A DNA stretch of 64,000 nt. Source: Tetrahymena thermophila SB210. Taxonomy: Eukaryota; Ciliophora; Oligohymenophorea; Hymenostomatida; Tetrahymenidae. The position numbers and the translations under genes are program-made. Position 1 is the first letter of the stretch; the number at the start of each line of letters is the position of its first letter. The stretch lies in assembly GCF_000189635.1 (NCBI RefSeq), contig NW_002476154.1, positions 186,001 to 250,000 on the forward strand, in the 5' to 3' direction. Below the pieces are notes generated by a model. That model did not search any database, had not been told where the DNA came from, and was given only the letters and a program-made list of their open reading frames with translations. Shown piece after piece: positions 1 through 13,249 of the stretch.

Positions 1-1683
1 TGCAGATCAAGTAGTTTAATTGTTTTTCTAATTGTTATTTAATTAAGATGTCTTTTTAAATCAAATAATTTTTAAAGAAGAATTTTCTTTTGAATTGTGA
101 TTAGTTAAAATTCATTATTAGAATTCTATTTAAATACTTTCTAAATTGTTATATTATTTATTTATTTTTAAATTATAAGAAACTTAAAAATAATATTTGA
201 TGAGAGTATTTCATATATAAGTTTGTTGAAATATATATTTAAAATTTTTATATTTTGAAAATTTTCAATGGAAGAAAAATAAATTCATTTTTATGAAATA
301 TAAAATATACCTTTAACATAAAAATCAAATAAATAATTACTCTAACTCCTGATTATTAATGAACCAACCACTTATAATAAGGATCAAAACAATTTTAGAA
401 CCAAATTATTAATTATCCAAAAGGAAGTGGAGGTGGGGAATTCCCTTAATTAATCAGGAGCTATAGTATATAATCTATAAAACTTTCAATTATTAATCAT
501 AAAGGGATTCTAATTAATAATTCTTTAAAAATATTGAGTTAATTTAGCCAATCAAAATTTAATATATTATTTTGAAGAAAAAAAAAAAATAAATAATAAA
601 TGATTGGTATATTTTTATTTATTAAAAATAAACCCAAATAAAATTGATTGAATTACTTAATAAATAAATAATTTAGTAAATCTTATAGAATAAAAAAATT
701 ATTTATTCAAAATTCAAATAAGGGGAAGATAAATTCGCTGTTTAACTAAACTTGATGAATACAGTTTTAGAGACTGGTAATAGTATATAATTTTTGAATT
801 GATAAAATATTAAAGAGTTAAAATCAAAAAAATTTGAAATACGATGAATTTAATAATATTTTTGATTACTTTTTTTATGTACATTTATTTTTATGTTAAT
901 ATTTCAATTGCTCAATTTATGAAAAATAATATGTCTAAAATTATCAATAAATTCTAAAAATGAGAAATTTATCTAAAAACAAACACGTTTAAAAATACAA
1001 AGTAAATAAAAAATATTTTGTTATCAATTAATGTTTTATTGAAAAATTTAGAGTTAAAGTGTTATATACTTGAGCAAAGCAATAAAAATTAATAACAAAT
1101 AAATTTAATTTTATAATTCTTGAAAATATAAGCAGTAGATGGCTAGAATTAAAACTAAAATTTTCTTTATTTTTAAGCCTACTTAGTTCTAAATAAAATT
1201 AATAAACATTTTTGCACTTATTTGGTTCTATAAAATATAAATAATTATTTGTCTTAAAATACTTTTCAATATAAATCAATCAAGCAACCATTTTTAAATA
1301 GAGTTGCTTTAGTTATTACAAAAAAAGTGAAATTTTCATTTTCATTTGTCATTTTTATCTCAAGAAATAAATGGGGGATGTAGTTCTAGCTGTAGTTAGT
1401 TGTAGTTGTTAATAAAAAAAGGAATTAAATAATTTCAAAGAAAGAATAAATTATGTCTTTTAGTTTGAGTGTTCTTTTCTGATAATATAGACAACATGTG
1501 ATTTTTATAAGTATAATTATAATCGGGTAAAATTTAAGACTCATAAAAGTATAATCCAGTAATAAAAGAGTTAGTTACTAGAGATAATAGAAAAAAGTTA
1601 ATCTTTTGATCACAAATAAAAAATAAATAATAAATAAATTAGAAGTAAGTAATAAATCTAAAAAAGCTTCTTAGTAAATAGAA
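1..1683. other. A+T-rich 5' flank of the first Cache receptor gene
   Basis: No gene is supported here. From about 570 to 1683 the sequence is clearly similar to about 6650-7768, the 5' flank of the next paralogue, so the duplicated unit includes about 1.1 kb of upstream DNA. This shared block probably holds the promoter and 5' UTR, but no specific element can be named. The part before about 540 is not shared and contains a possible fold-back structure at 345-463. Confidence 0.6.
345..463. repeat. imperfect inverted repeat (possible fold-back)
   Basis: The 10-base arm CTCCTGATTA near 347 is matched in inverted orientation by TAATCAGGAG at 451-460. Inside it, CCAACCACTT near 363 partly pairs with AAGTGGAGGTGG near 424, and GGGAATTCCC at 436-445 is itself palindromic. 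The patch is richer in G+C than its surroundings. It could be a structured RNA, a cruciform-prone site or chance. No known RNA family was recognised. Confidence 0.3.
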
Positions 1684-4600
1684 ATGAAATTGATAGTGAT
1701 TTCAGTAATTCCAGTTGTTTTGATATTTTTCGTAGCAATATCTAGTTTACAAATAGCTCTCTCATATACAAAGCAATATATCAACGAATATGGTTAGAAT
1801 ATATTTTAAAACTAAATAAAATTTAGCAGTAGCACTGAGTCTATTATTTCTTTTAGATTAAGCAGAGAAATCTATAAGATACCAGTCTATATTAGTATGT
1901 TAAATTCGTTGCATGAAAAAATGACCTAAGGTGAAGTTATTATGAGCCATTTATATAGACCAAGCACTGTGAATTAAATGCTGTTATATTAATAAAAATT
2001 AACTCCAGATCTAACTAAATTAGCCTTTAAAAACAGGATGTACGTAAATAGCTGGTAACCATTTTTGTTTTATTCAAAAACTTCATCACTAACTTAATTA
2101 GCCTTTCTTTAAATAATAAAACCATAATTTTTTCAATAGAAAATAATTTTTTTATTATTTTAGCATTTTCTTTTAACAATAATTTTTCTCTAAATAAATA
2201 TGTTAAGATTCCTCTAATTTTATTTATTTTACTTCTCTCTTGTTCAAGTTTTTAAATCACTCTCTATTTTTATTATATTTAAAAGCTAAATTTTTTTGGC
2301 AATTATGTATATTAATTAATTTTGAAATAAAATAGGTATTAACAAAACGCCACTTAAATTAATTAACTTGATAAACTAGGATAAGAAATTCTTTATAATT
2401 TAACTAGGTTAATTCCATTTTTGAATACAATTTAGTACTAAAGTAGATTAAATATATCGAATGTAATCACTATTCCTTACTAGCAAGTAAATATATTTAC
2501 AAGCTAAGAAGGAATAGTTCTTACTAATTTTGCAAATAGTTCCCTAAGTTCAAAATTAGATAGCAATACATGTTACTAAGGAAAATTTATCTATGACCCA
2601 AGATGCAGATTTTTTTATTTAAATAGCTTAAATCATACTTCAATATTTATGAACCCACCCAAAGTTTCTCTTGCAGCAACACCTTCATATCTATCTTAAT
2701 ATACATGCTAAATGGCAAAGCGTTACAACTAATAGACAAAAAATATAGAAAATAGTCATATTTAATGCATTGAAGCTATGCTTTCAAATATTTATGACTA
2801 TTTTTAAAATATTATCTAAAGTTCTAAATAGTATTATGTGATAGACCCAAGAACACTTTCAATATTTTTTAATTCAAAAAATAAATACAATTTCGCAAAT
2901 ATGACTTAAGCTGACAATTTTTATAGCGCAGAGCTCTAATATTTATAAGAACAAGACTAAGCCCAATATATTTAGAAATTTATTAATGACACTTACAGTT
3001 AATGGATTTTTTCTAAAGAAAAAAATAGCTATGTAAACGTTTTGTAAATGCTTAATCTAAGTCAACAGGCTGTAGTGAAGGATTATACTAGGAATGGGAC
3101 AACTTATAAAATTATTTTTAATCCTGTTATCCAATATGATTAAATTCCTAAAGTTGTAACAAAGTACACAAACGAAGAAGGCCTTTAACTATAATATGCT
3201 TACCTTTAGATAAATATTATTTCAGATGAAGATCTCAAAACTTTTACTAATTAATTGCTAAGCTTTTTTTCAAATATGTTTGTTGGAGTTTAAATAACAC
3301 TTGCCACAATAAGTATTATTTTTTTGATTGTAGCTATATATTATGCAATCTAGATATAAAAATTGATAACTTTGCCAATCATTCGTATGAAAGAAACTTT
3401 AGAAGAAATCAATTAATTAAAGGAGCTTGTAGATATTTCAGAAATTATAAAAGAATATGAATAAAAAGCAGATATTATATTCTTATCTTAAGAAACTTAT
3501 TTACTTTATTAGAGCTTTTTAGATATGTTTGAGATGATATAATACACATCTGAAAGTTTCTTTTTTGAAAATGAAGGAAAGACATTGATTAGCCTGAGTA
3601 AAAAAGTAGAGTTTTTCACAAAATTTTAGAACTACAGCGCAGCTGGTGTAACTCACAATAATATAGGTAATATACTTTTGAACTAAGAACATTTTTTTTA
3701 AGCTTTAGAGCATTTCTCACTCGCAATAATGTTTGCTAAGTATGAGCTTTCAACTTATTATTAAAATAATCCTTATTCATTATATGCTAATTTACTCTAT
3801 GAGTATTCCTACATAGAATATATTAATTATTAAACAGAACCATAGGAATAAAGCTCAAGAAATATTTCTATTTCTCAAAAAATTATTCATAACAAAACTA
3901 GTTTTAGCAAATCTAGATAACTTTCAAAAGAAAAAAGAGTTTCGAATGACATTTAAGAACTAAATACTTAAGGATAGATTATGAGAAATATATCTATATC
4001 TTAAAAACCTACTACTACTAAAACCCACTTTAGTAAATCAAGAAAAATAACATAAGATAAAAAATAAATTTACGAAAATATATAAGAATAAAATTTGACA
4101 AAAACTTAACAAACCTCAAAATTGAAAAGACCAAGCAAATACTTTTTAAATTAGTAAAATGCAAAATCATCTGAATAAATATTAAGATAAACTGAAGATA
4201 AGAATTAGATATAAGAACTCATTTTAAATTTATTTTATAGGTAATAAAATTATATAGTAACTCTAATGGCATTTTAGGAAAGTTTAAATTCCTCATCAAG
4301 CAAATTAAACAATCAAAATAGCTTTAATTTTTGGAAAGAAATTAAACATTTACTTAATGAATAGTTAAAGTTGATAGACTACTTTCCAGAAATTTAGTAT
4401 TTAAAAGTCTTTATGAATTGCTTAATTTCTAAGTGCTATTATAACTAATTTAAATATGAAAAAACAAAAAAAAAATTCAAAGAAGCTGAAATTGTATTGA
4501 TTAATTTAGAAAAAATATAAGAGCAAAGAGAAAAAGAACTTCCAAATTTAACAGAAAATGCTACTTTGCAAAAAGAAATAGCTTTTGATTTCAGAAAATA

Positions 4601-6515
4601 AGCTTAATCAAAATATTTTAATGAATTAGAACATTAACAGTAATAATAAGACACTTCAAAAAAACTTTTTTTCCCTATTATGAAAATGAGATAAAACTAA
4701 ATAAGTACACCTTCCCATTATAAATTAGATACTTCAGATATAATTAACAACACTTCAATAAATATGTAAGTTATATATAATTAAAATTAAGAGAGCCAAA
4801 ATAGTTTTGAAACATAAAACAAAATACTTACTAGAAGTAAATCTATTAACTAAGATATTTTAAAGAGGAGAATTACTTCAACTAAAAATGCTAGTGAATA
4901 AAAATTACTGATTAATTAATCTTAGTTTTTAGATAAAATAATATAAAATCAATAAAATAAATTATTAGAACTCACTTAATCAAATAATTTGACAAATAGC
5001 AGAATGACTCTCTAGACACTGAAACAATATTTTTAATTCAGTCGTTCAGAATATTTTATTTTTATTAAGAAATATAAAAAAGCTGCTGAAATACTCACTG
5101 AATTATATGAAAGCAGTTAAAATATGACTTCAAATATACCTTTCCGTATTGTCTATAAAATTAAACATATTTTTGATGCTCATAAAATTTAAGACTTGAC
5201 CCTGCTTGAAGAATACTCTAGGTTTAATAAGAATATATCATTATAAGTTGTAGTATCATTAGAGTATATTACTACTTAAAATAATCGATTAAGCAATTAG
5301 TTTAATCTATTTAAGATCTAAAATCAAAGTCAATAATAAATAAAAATTGGAAATGATTTTAAAAAGGAGTTTTCAGAATGCCAAATTCAACTTTTGTTAG
5401 GACTTTCAATGAGTGTTTTAACTAAAGACTCTGATAAAATTTGTCTTGTCACTATAGACTAAGAAGAGAAATCTATTACATAAATATTAGAATTGATTGA
5501 TATTAAATTATTTAGAGAAGTTTAAGATAATGTTTATGATAAATTAAACATTCAGAGCTTTAAAAATCAAAATTTATAAAGCATTTAAAATCAAGACTAT
5601 ATTTTAGATAGATCGCGTTATACTTAATTCAATTCTTAATGTTGTAAAGAAATGATTGATTCAGAAATTACTGAAGATGTATAGATATTTGAAGAATACT
5701 TTAACAAAAGTCAACAAAAATTAAAATCTAACTAAAAGAGGTTTTTAATCTCCGATTTAAATACTGTAAAAAAAAAATAAAAATCTTTAAATAATAATAA
5801 TAATAATAATAAAAATTGTTTAGGTTGTTTTGATACTGATTGTTAAAATAATAGTGAGCTGAAATTTATAAATAATAATGAAAAGTCACCAAACACTTAA
5901 AAATAAATAATAAAAAGCTAAGATGAACTTTTAGACATACAAAATAGAAATAAAAATATGAATTTAGATGAATAATTTATCAATTTAAATAAATAAATAA
6001 TTTAATATTATATCAGACTATTTAAATAGAAAAATAAATGTTAATTAGAGTTATAAAATTATTACTTTTATGAGTTTATCAAAAAAGCTATTAATTAGCT
6101 AATATCTTATCAATTTCAATATAAGATTTCAGAAGATAAAATCCTCAAAATGAAAAATTCTAAGTCTTCAGATTTTGAAATATACAAATATTTTATTAGC
6201 AAATAGCTGAATGGACTTGAATAAGAAAAAGTACTAAAATTTATAATCTATCAAACTCATCAAATTTAAATCTTATAAGATTCTTTATTTATGAATTTAT
6301 GCTGTTTTTTAGCATAAATTAACATTTAAGTGATTATCTATTTAACTGAAAAAGGAAATAATTTTTTAGAATTAAGTTAGAATTAATCCTTTATTTGTTA
6401 AAATAAAGAAGTTATAAAAATATTTTATAATTAGGAAGATATCATTTAATATTTAATATTCAAAAGAGATAAATTTTCTAAGCAATCATATTATTCTTAT
6501 ATCTAATATTATTGA
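1684..6515 (+). CDS. Cache-type membrane receptor-like protein, paralogue 1
   Basis: Two exons, 1684-2054 and 2336-6515, joined across a 281-base GT..AG intron in phase 2, give 1516 residues under the ciliate code with a single TGA stop. Residues 1-25 form a hydrophobic anchor or signal. The extracellular part contains YDPRCRFFY near residue 210, resembling the conserved YDPR-x-R-x-(W/F)-Y motif of double-Cache sensor domains, then VIDPRTLSIFF. A membrane span lies near 438-465. A helical TPR-like patch (GVTHNNIGNILL near 561, then QALEHFSLAIMFAKYE) and further helices near 790 and 1029 follow in the cytosol. The C-terminal about 420 residues resemble a VWA fold by pattern only: a strand LQVVVSLEYITTQ sits where DxSxS would be. 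An Asn run lies near 1280. The role is inferred to be sensing an extracellular ligand; the ligand is unknown. Confidence 0.85.
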
Positions 6516-7768
6516 TAATATTTTATATACCATATATCAAACAAATTTTTAATTCTATGTTATGATTTTTTTGTGTAAAGTATTAATTAAAATTGTTACC
6601 TAACCCAATAATTTTTTTTAACTTTGAATTCATTTAGTTAATTAGAAAATATAATGAATTATTTTGAAGATAAAAAAAAGCTAAAAAATTAATTTATTTC
6701 ATAATTTCAATTTATTAATTAAAAATAAACCCAAATAAATTTGAATTTTATATGAAATAAATAATTTAGTAAGTCTTAGGTTAACAAAAATTATTTGTTT
6801 AAAATTTAAAATAATTTAATGTGAAATCTTTATACTCTTTATCAATTGATCAACAAAATTTTAGAGATTAGTACACCGCATAGAATGTTTAAATTAATAA
6901 ATATTAAAGAGCTGAAATAAAAAAATTTTAAATACAATATATTCAATAATATTTTTCATTACTTTTATAATGTTATTTTATGAAAAATAGTATGGTAAAA
7001 CTAATCTATAAACTCTAAAAATGAGAAATTTATCTAAAAACATATTTAAAAATAAAAGTAAATAAAAATTATTTTGGTTATCAATTAATGAAGTTTTAAA
7101 ATTATAGGAAAAGTGATAAAAAAACCAAGCAAAGCAATAAAAATTAATAACAAATTAATTTAATTTTTATAATTTTAAAAAACTAATCAGTGAATGGCTA
7201 GAATTAAAACTAATATTTTCATTTATTTTTTTTGAACCTACTTATTTCTAAATAAAAGTAATAATTATTCGACTTAAAATATTTTACTAATAATGCATAA
7301 ATAAACAAATCGCTTTTAAATAGAGCTGCTTTAATATCATAAACATTTTGATTTCTAAATATTTATTTTATTTTGTCATTATTAATTAAAAAATTAATGG
7401 GAATTACAGCCATTAATAAATAATTTCTAAAAGTAAAATTTAATTTATCATTTTTAACTCAAGAAATAATTAGGAGCTGTAGTTATATTGGTTAATAAAT
7501 AATAAAGTATTAACTAATTTCAAAGAAAGAATAAATTATGATTTTTTTTCTTTGAGTGTTCTTTTCATATATTTTATTATTATTAACATGTGGTTTTTTT
7601 AGTAAAAGCATAATTCGGGAAAATTTAAGACTCCTAAAAATATAATCAATTCATAAAACAGTAATTAGAGATAAAAGAAAAAAATTAATCATTTGATCTG
7701 AAAAAAAAAAATATTACAAAATTAAATAAATTAGAAATAAGTAATAAATCTAAAAAAACTTTTAAGAA
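6516..7768. other. spacer between receptor paralogues 1 and 2
   Basis: Non-coding and A+T-rich. From about 6650 onward it is a diverged copy of 570-1683, including the repeated phrase AAAAATAAACCCAAATAAA near 6720 and 623. It therefore serves as the 5' flank of the second copy and was duplicated together with the gene. Confidence 0.6.
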
Positions 7769-10700
7769 ATGAAATTTCTAGTAATATAAGTAATTCCAGT
7801 TGTTTTGATATTTTTAATAGCAATTTCTAGTTTACAAATAGCTCTCTTATACACAAAAGAATATATCAATGAATATGGAGAGAATATCTTTTAAAACTAA
7901 ATATAATTTAGCAAAAGCACTGAGTCTATTATTTCCTTTAGATTAAGTAGAGAAATCTATAAGATACCATTTTATATTAGTATGCTAAATACGCTACATG
8001 AAAAAATGGCTTAAGATGAAGTTATTATCAACAATTTATATAGACCAAGCACTGTGAATTCAGTTTTATAATATTAATAAAAATAAGCTCCAGATCTGGC
8101 TAAATTAGCCTTTAAAAACAAATAGTATATCAATAGCTGGTAACCATTTTAGCATTATTCAAAAACTTCAACACTAAATATATATTTTTTAGCCATTGAA
8201 TAATAAATCAAAATATTTGCTACAGAATGTTCTTTTACCATTTTATTTAAGCCATAATTTTTATCTAAATGCGTTAATATTTCTCTAATGTATTTTTTTT
8301 ATTTTACTTCTGTCTTGTTCAAGTTTTCAATCACTCATTCTTTTAATTATTATATTGAAAAACTAAATTTTTTAGAGGTTTTTTATATTAATTAATTAAA
8401 ATAGGTATTAGCAAAACGCCACTTAAATTGATTAACTTGATATACTAGGATAAGAAATTCTTTATAACTTAACTAGATTAATTCCCTTTTTGAATACAAT
8501 TTAGTACTAGAGTAGATTAAATATATCTAGAGTAGTCACTATTCCTTACTCACAACTAAGTGTATTTTCTAACTTATAAGGAATATCTCTTACTAATTTT
8601 GCAAATAGTACATTAGGCTCAAAATTAGATAGCGATACATGTTACAAAGGAAAATTTGTCTATGACCCAAGATGCAGATATTTTTATTTAAATAGTTTAA
8701 ATCATACTTCAATATTTATGAATCCACCCCGAATTTCTTTAGCATCAGTACCTTCATACCTATCTTAAATTACATGTTAAATGGTAAAGAGTTACAATAA
8801 ATATACATAAAAAATAGAAAATAGCAATGTTTAATGCATTGAGGCTATGCTTTCAAATATTTATAATTATTTTTAAAATATTATTTAAAGTTCTAAATAG
8901 TATTATGTGATAGACCCAAGAACACTTTCGATATTTTTTAATTCAAAGAATTAATACAATTTCGCAAATATGACTTAAGCTGACAATTTTTATAGCGCAG
9001 AGCTCTAATATTTGTAAGAACAAGATTAAGCTCAATATATTTAGAAATTCATTAATGACACTTACAGTTAGTGGATTTTTTCTAAAGAAAACAATAGCTA
9101 TGTAAACATGTTGTAAATGTTTGATCTAAGTCAACAGGTTGTTGTGAAGGATTACAAAAGGAATGGGACAACTTATAAAATTATTTTTAATCCTGTTATC
9201 CAATATGATTAAATTCCTAAAGTTATAACAAAATACACAAAAGAACAAGGCCTTTAGCTATAAAATGCTTACCTTTAGATAAATATTATTTCAGATGAAG
9301 ATCTCAAAACTTTTACTAATTAATTGCTAAGCTTTTTTTCAAATGTGATTATTGCAGTTTAAATAACACTTGCCATAATAAGTATTATCTTTTTGATTGT
9401 AGCTATATATTATGCAATCTAGATATAAAAGCTAATAACTTTACCTATCATTCGTATGAAAAAAACTTTAGAAGAAATCAATTAATTAAAAGAGCTTGTA
9501 GATATTTCATAAGTTATAAAATAATATGAATAAAAAGCAGACATTATATTTTTATCTTAAGAAACTTATTTACTTTATTAGAGCTTTTTAGATATGTTTG
9601 AGATGATATAATACACATCTGAAAGTTTCTTTTTTGAAAATGAAGGAAAGACATTGATTAGCCTAAGTAAAAAAGTAGAGTTTTTCACAAAATTTTAGAA
9701 TTACAGTGCAGCTGGTGTAACTCACAATAATATTGGTAACATACTTTTGAACTAAGAACATTTTTTTTAGGCTTTAGAGCATTTCTCACTTTCAGTAATG
9801 TTTGCTAAATATGAGTTTTCAACTTATTATTAAAATAATCCTTATTCATCATATGCTAGTTTACTTTAAGAGTATTCCTACACAGGATATATTAATCATT
9901 AAGCAGAAGTATAGGAATAAAGCTCAAGAAATAGTTCTATTTCTTAAAAAATTATTTACAAAAAAACTAGTTTTAGCAAATCTAGATAACCTTCAAAAGA
10001 AAAAAGAGTTTCGAATGAAATTTAAGAATTAAATACTTCAGGATAGATTTAGAAAAATGAATCTTAATCATGCAAAGTTTCTACGACTAAAACCCACTTT
10101 AACAAATAAAGTAAAAAATAAAATTAGGAATATAAAAAAGAATAAAATTTGACAAAAACTTAATAAATTTTTAAATTGAAAAGACAAAGCAAATACTCTA
10201 AAAATGTATAAAATGCAAAATTTTCTGAAAGTATATTAAAGTAAAGTGAAGAAAAGCATTAGATATAAGAACTTGTTTTAAATTTATTTTATAGGTAATA
10301 AAACTATATAGTAACTTTAATAGCATTTTAGGAAAGTTTAAATTCTCCATCAAGTAAATTAAACAATCAAAACAGCTTTAATTTTTGGAAAGAAATTAAA
10401 CATTTAATTGATGAATAATTAAAGTTGATAGATTATTTTCCAGAAATTTAGTATTTAAAAGTCTCTATGAATTGCTTAATTTCTAAGTGCTATTATAACT
10501 AATTTAAATATGAAAAAACAAAAAAAAAATACAAAGAAGTTGAAATTATATTGATTAATTTAGAAAAAATGTATGAGCAAAAAGAAAAAGAACTTCCAAC
10601 TTAAACTGAAAATTCTACTTTGCATAAAGAAATAGTTTTTGATTTCAGAAATAAAACTTAATTATAATAATTTAATGAATTAGAATATTAATAGTAATAA

Positions 10701-12524
10701 TAAGACACTCCAAAAAAACATATTTCCAATTTTATGAAAATGAAATAAAGCTAAATGAATACACCTAACCATATTATTTTAGATATTTCAGAAAAAATTA
10801 GCAACACTTCAATAAATATATAATATTCAAATTCAGAGAATATTAACTAAGATGTGTTAAAGAAGAGAATTTCTTCTACTAAAAATACAAGTGAATAAAA
10901 ATTACTGCTTAATTAATCTTAGTTTTTAAAAAAAATAATATAAAATCAATAAAATAAATTATTAGAAATCACTTAATCTAATAATTTGACAATAAACAGA
11001 ACGAATCTCTAGACACTAAAACAATACTTTCAATTCAATCGTTCAGAATACTTTATCTTTATTAAGAATTATAAAAAAGCAGCAGAAATACTGACTGAAT
11101 TATATGAGAGTAGTTAATATATGACTTCAAATTTTCCTTTCCGTATTGTCTATAAACTTAAACATATTTTTGATTCTCATAAAATTTAAGACTTGAGTTT
11201 GCTATAAGAGTACTCTAGGTTCAATAAAAATATATCACTATAAATTGTAATATCATTAGAGTATATTACTAATTAAAATAATCACTTAAGCAATTAGTTT
11301 AATTTATTTAAGACATAATATTATAACCATAAACACATAAAAACTGCAAATAATTTAAAAAAAGGGTTTTCAGAATTCCAAATTTAACTTTTGTAAGGAC
11401 TTTCAAGAAGTGTTTTAACTAAAGATTCTGATAAAATTTGTCTTATCACCATAGACTAAGAAGAGAAATCTATTTCATAAATATTTGAATTGATTGACTC
11501 TAAATTATTTAGAGAAGTTTAAGATAGTATTTATAAAAAACTAAATATTCAAAACATACAAAATCAAATTTTATAAAGTATTTAAAATTAAGCTTATATT
11601 CTAGATCAATCATGCTATTCTTAACTAAATTCTTAATATTGTAAAGAAGTGATTGTTTCAGAAATTACTGAGGATGTATAAATATTTGAAGAATACTTTA
11701 ACACAAGCACAAGTCAATAAAAATTAAAATATAACTAAAAGAGGTTTTTAATCTCTGATTTAAATACTAGAATCCAAAAAAATAAGTCTTTCAATAATAA
11801 TAATAATTCTCAATGTCATAAAAATTAATTATGTTGTTTTGATATTGATAGTTAAAATAATTGCGAATTAAAATTTAAAAATAATAATGAAGAGTCGCCA
11901 AATACTGAAAAATAGATGATGATAAGTTAAGATGTATTTTTAGACATACAAAATGAAAATAAGAATATAAATTTGGATGAATAATTTGTCAATTTAAATA
12001 AATAAATAATTTAATATTACATCAGACTTTTTAAATAGAAAACTAAATGCTAATTAGAACTATAAAATTATTACTTTTATGAATTTATCAAAAAAGCTAT
12101 TTATTAGCTAATATCTTATCAATTTCAATATAAGATTTCAGAAGATAAAATCCTCAAAATGAAAAATTCTAAGTCTTCAGATTTTGAAATTTATAAATAA
12201 TTTATTAGCAAATAACTGAATGGACTTGAATAAGAAAAAGTACTAAAATTTATTATCTATCAAACTCATCAAATTTAAATCTTATAAGATTCTTTATTTA
12301 TGAATTTATGCTGTTTTTTAGCATAAATTAACATTTAAGTAATTATCTTTTTAACTGAAAAAGGAAATAATTTTTTAGAATTAAGTTAGAATTAATCTTT
12401 TACTTGTTAAAATAAAGAAGTTATAAAAATATTTTATAAATAGGAAGATATCATTTAATATTTAATATTCAAAAGAGATAAATTCTCTAAGCAGTCATAT
12501 TATTCCTATATTTAATATTATTGA
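7769..12524 (+). CDS. Cache-type membrane receptor-like protein, paralogue 2
   Basis: Exons 7769-8139 and 8405-12524, with a 265-base intron at the same phase-2 position (a TGG codon split TG|G) as its neighbours, encode 1496 residues. The protein is very close to paralogue 1 throughout. It keeps the N-terminal anchor, the Cache-like motif YDPRCRYFY, the central membrane span, the TPR-like patch GVTHNNIGNILL, and the VWA-like C-terminus in which LQIVISLEYITNQ replaces a metal-binding motif. Divergence is uneven: the juxtamembrane and distal C-terminal parts are nearly identical to paralogue 1, while the linker before residue 800 is more variable. The reading frame is open from start to TGA and looks functional. 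Confidence 0.85.
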
Positions 12525-13249
12525 TAATATTTTTATACCATATAACTAAAAATATTTTTATGTTAAAATTTTTTTGTGTAATATGTTAATAAATTAATCA
12601 AATATTAGTTTGATTAGATAACAGCTTTTTTATTCTAATATATTTATTAATAGGAGATAAATTATATAATGATTTTTAACTATATAACATATACTTTTAT
12701 AAAAATATACCAATAAATAATCTAGTTACTTGTTTGAATTTTAATTTAAAAAAAATAAGAAGATGGTTTTTAAGATATTTCTGTGTCAAAGGAAAAAATA
12801 AATTTGTGGATATATTTTAATATTTAATTATAAATTTTGGTTAAATATTTATATATTTTACCTTAAAAGATATATAGATTTATTAAGTTTGAAAGAAATG
12901 TATAGTCAATTAATTAATAGTAAATTTATTAATTTAAAATATGTAAATCAAAAAAAATTTAAGATTCACTTAGGAAAGGTTTGTATGTGAAAATAGTCCA
13001 AACATACTAAATATTAGTTATTAATTGATGGATATTAATATAAAGCCATTAAAAATTAAAGCTTAAGTTAACAAAAAAAAATATATATTTAAAGGTATTG
13101 TAGAATAAGTAAAAACTAAAAGAGAGGATAGAGATTTCTTAAATCAAATTAAGATTATTCAATTAATTATAAACAAAACAAATTATTTTGATAAAAAGTT
13201 GAAATTTTGAATAAGCAAAATAGCAGTTTTCTTCAAACTAATTTTTAAA
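12525..13249. other. spacer between receptor paralogues 2 and 3
   Basis: A+T-rich non-coding DNA. I see no convincing similarity to the flanks of paralogues 1 and 2, which fits paralogue 3 having arisen in an older duplication. No specific regulatory element was recognised. Confidence 0.5.

Noticed and set aside
9802-10032. A 76-codon standard-code frame inside the second receptor gene
   Set aside because: It overlaps the true frame out of phase; the in-phase reading aligns with paralogues 1 and 3.
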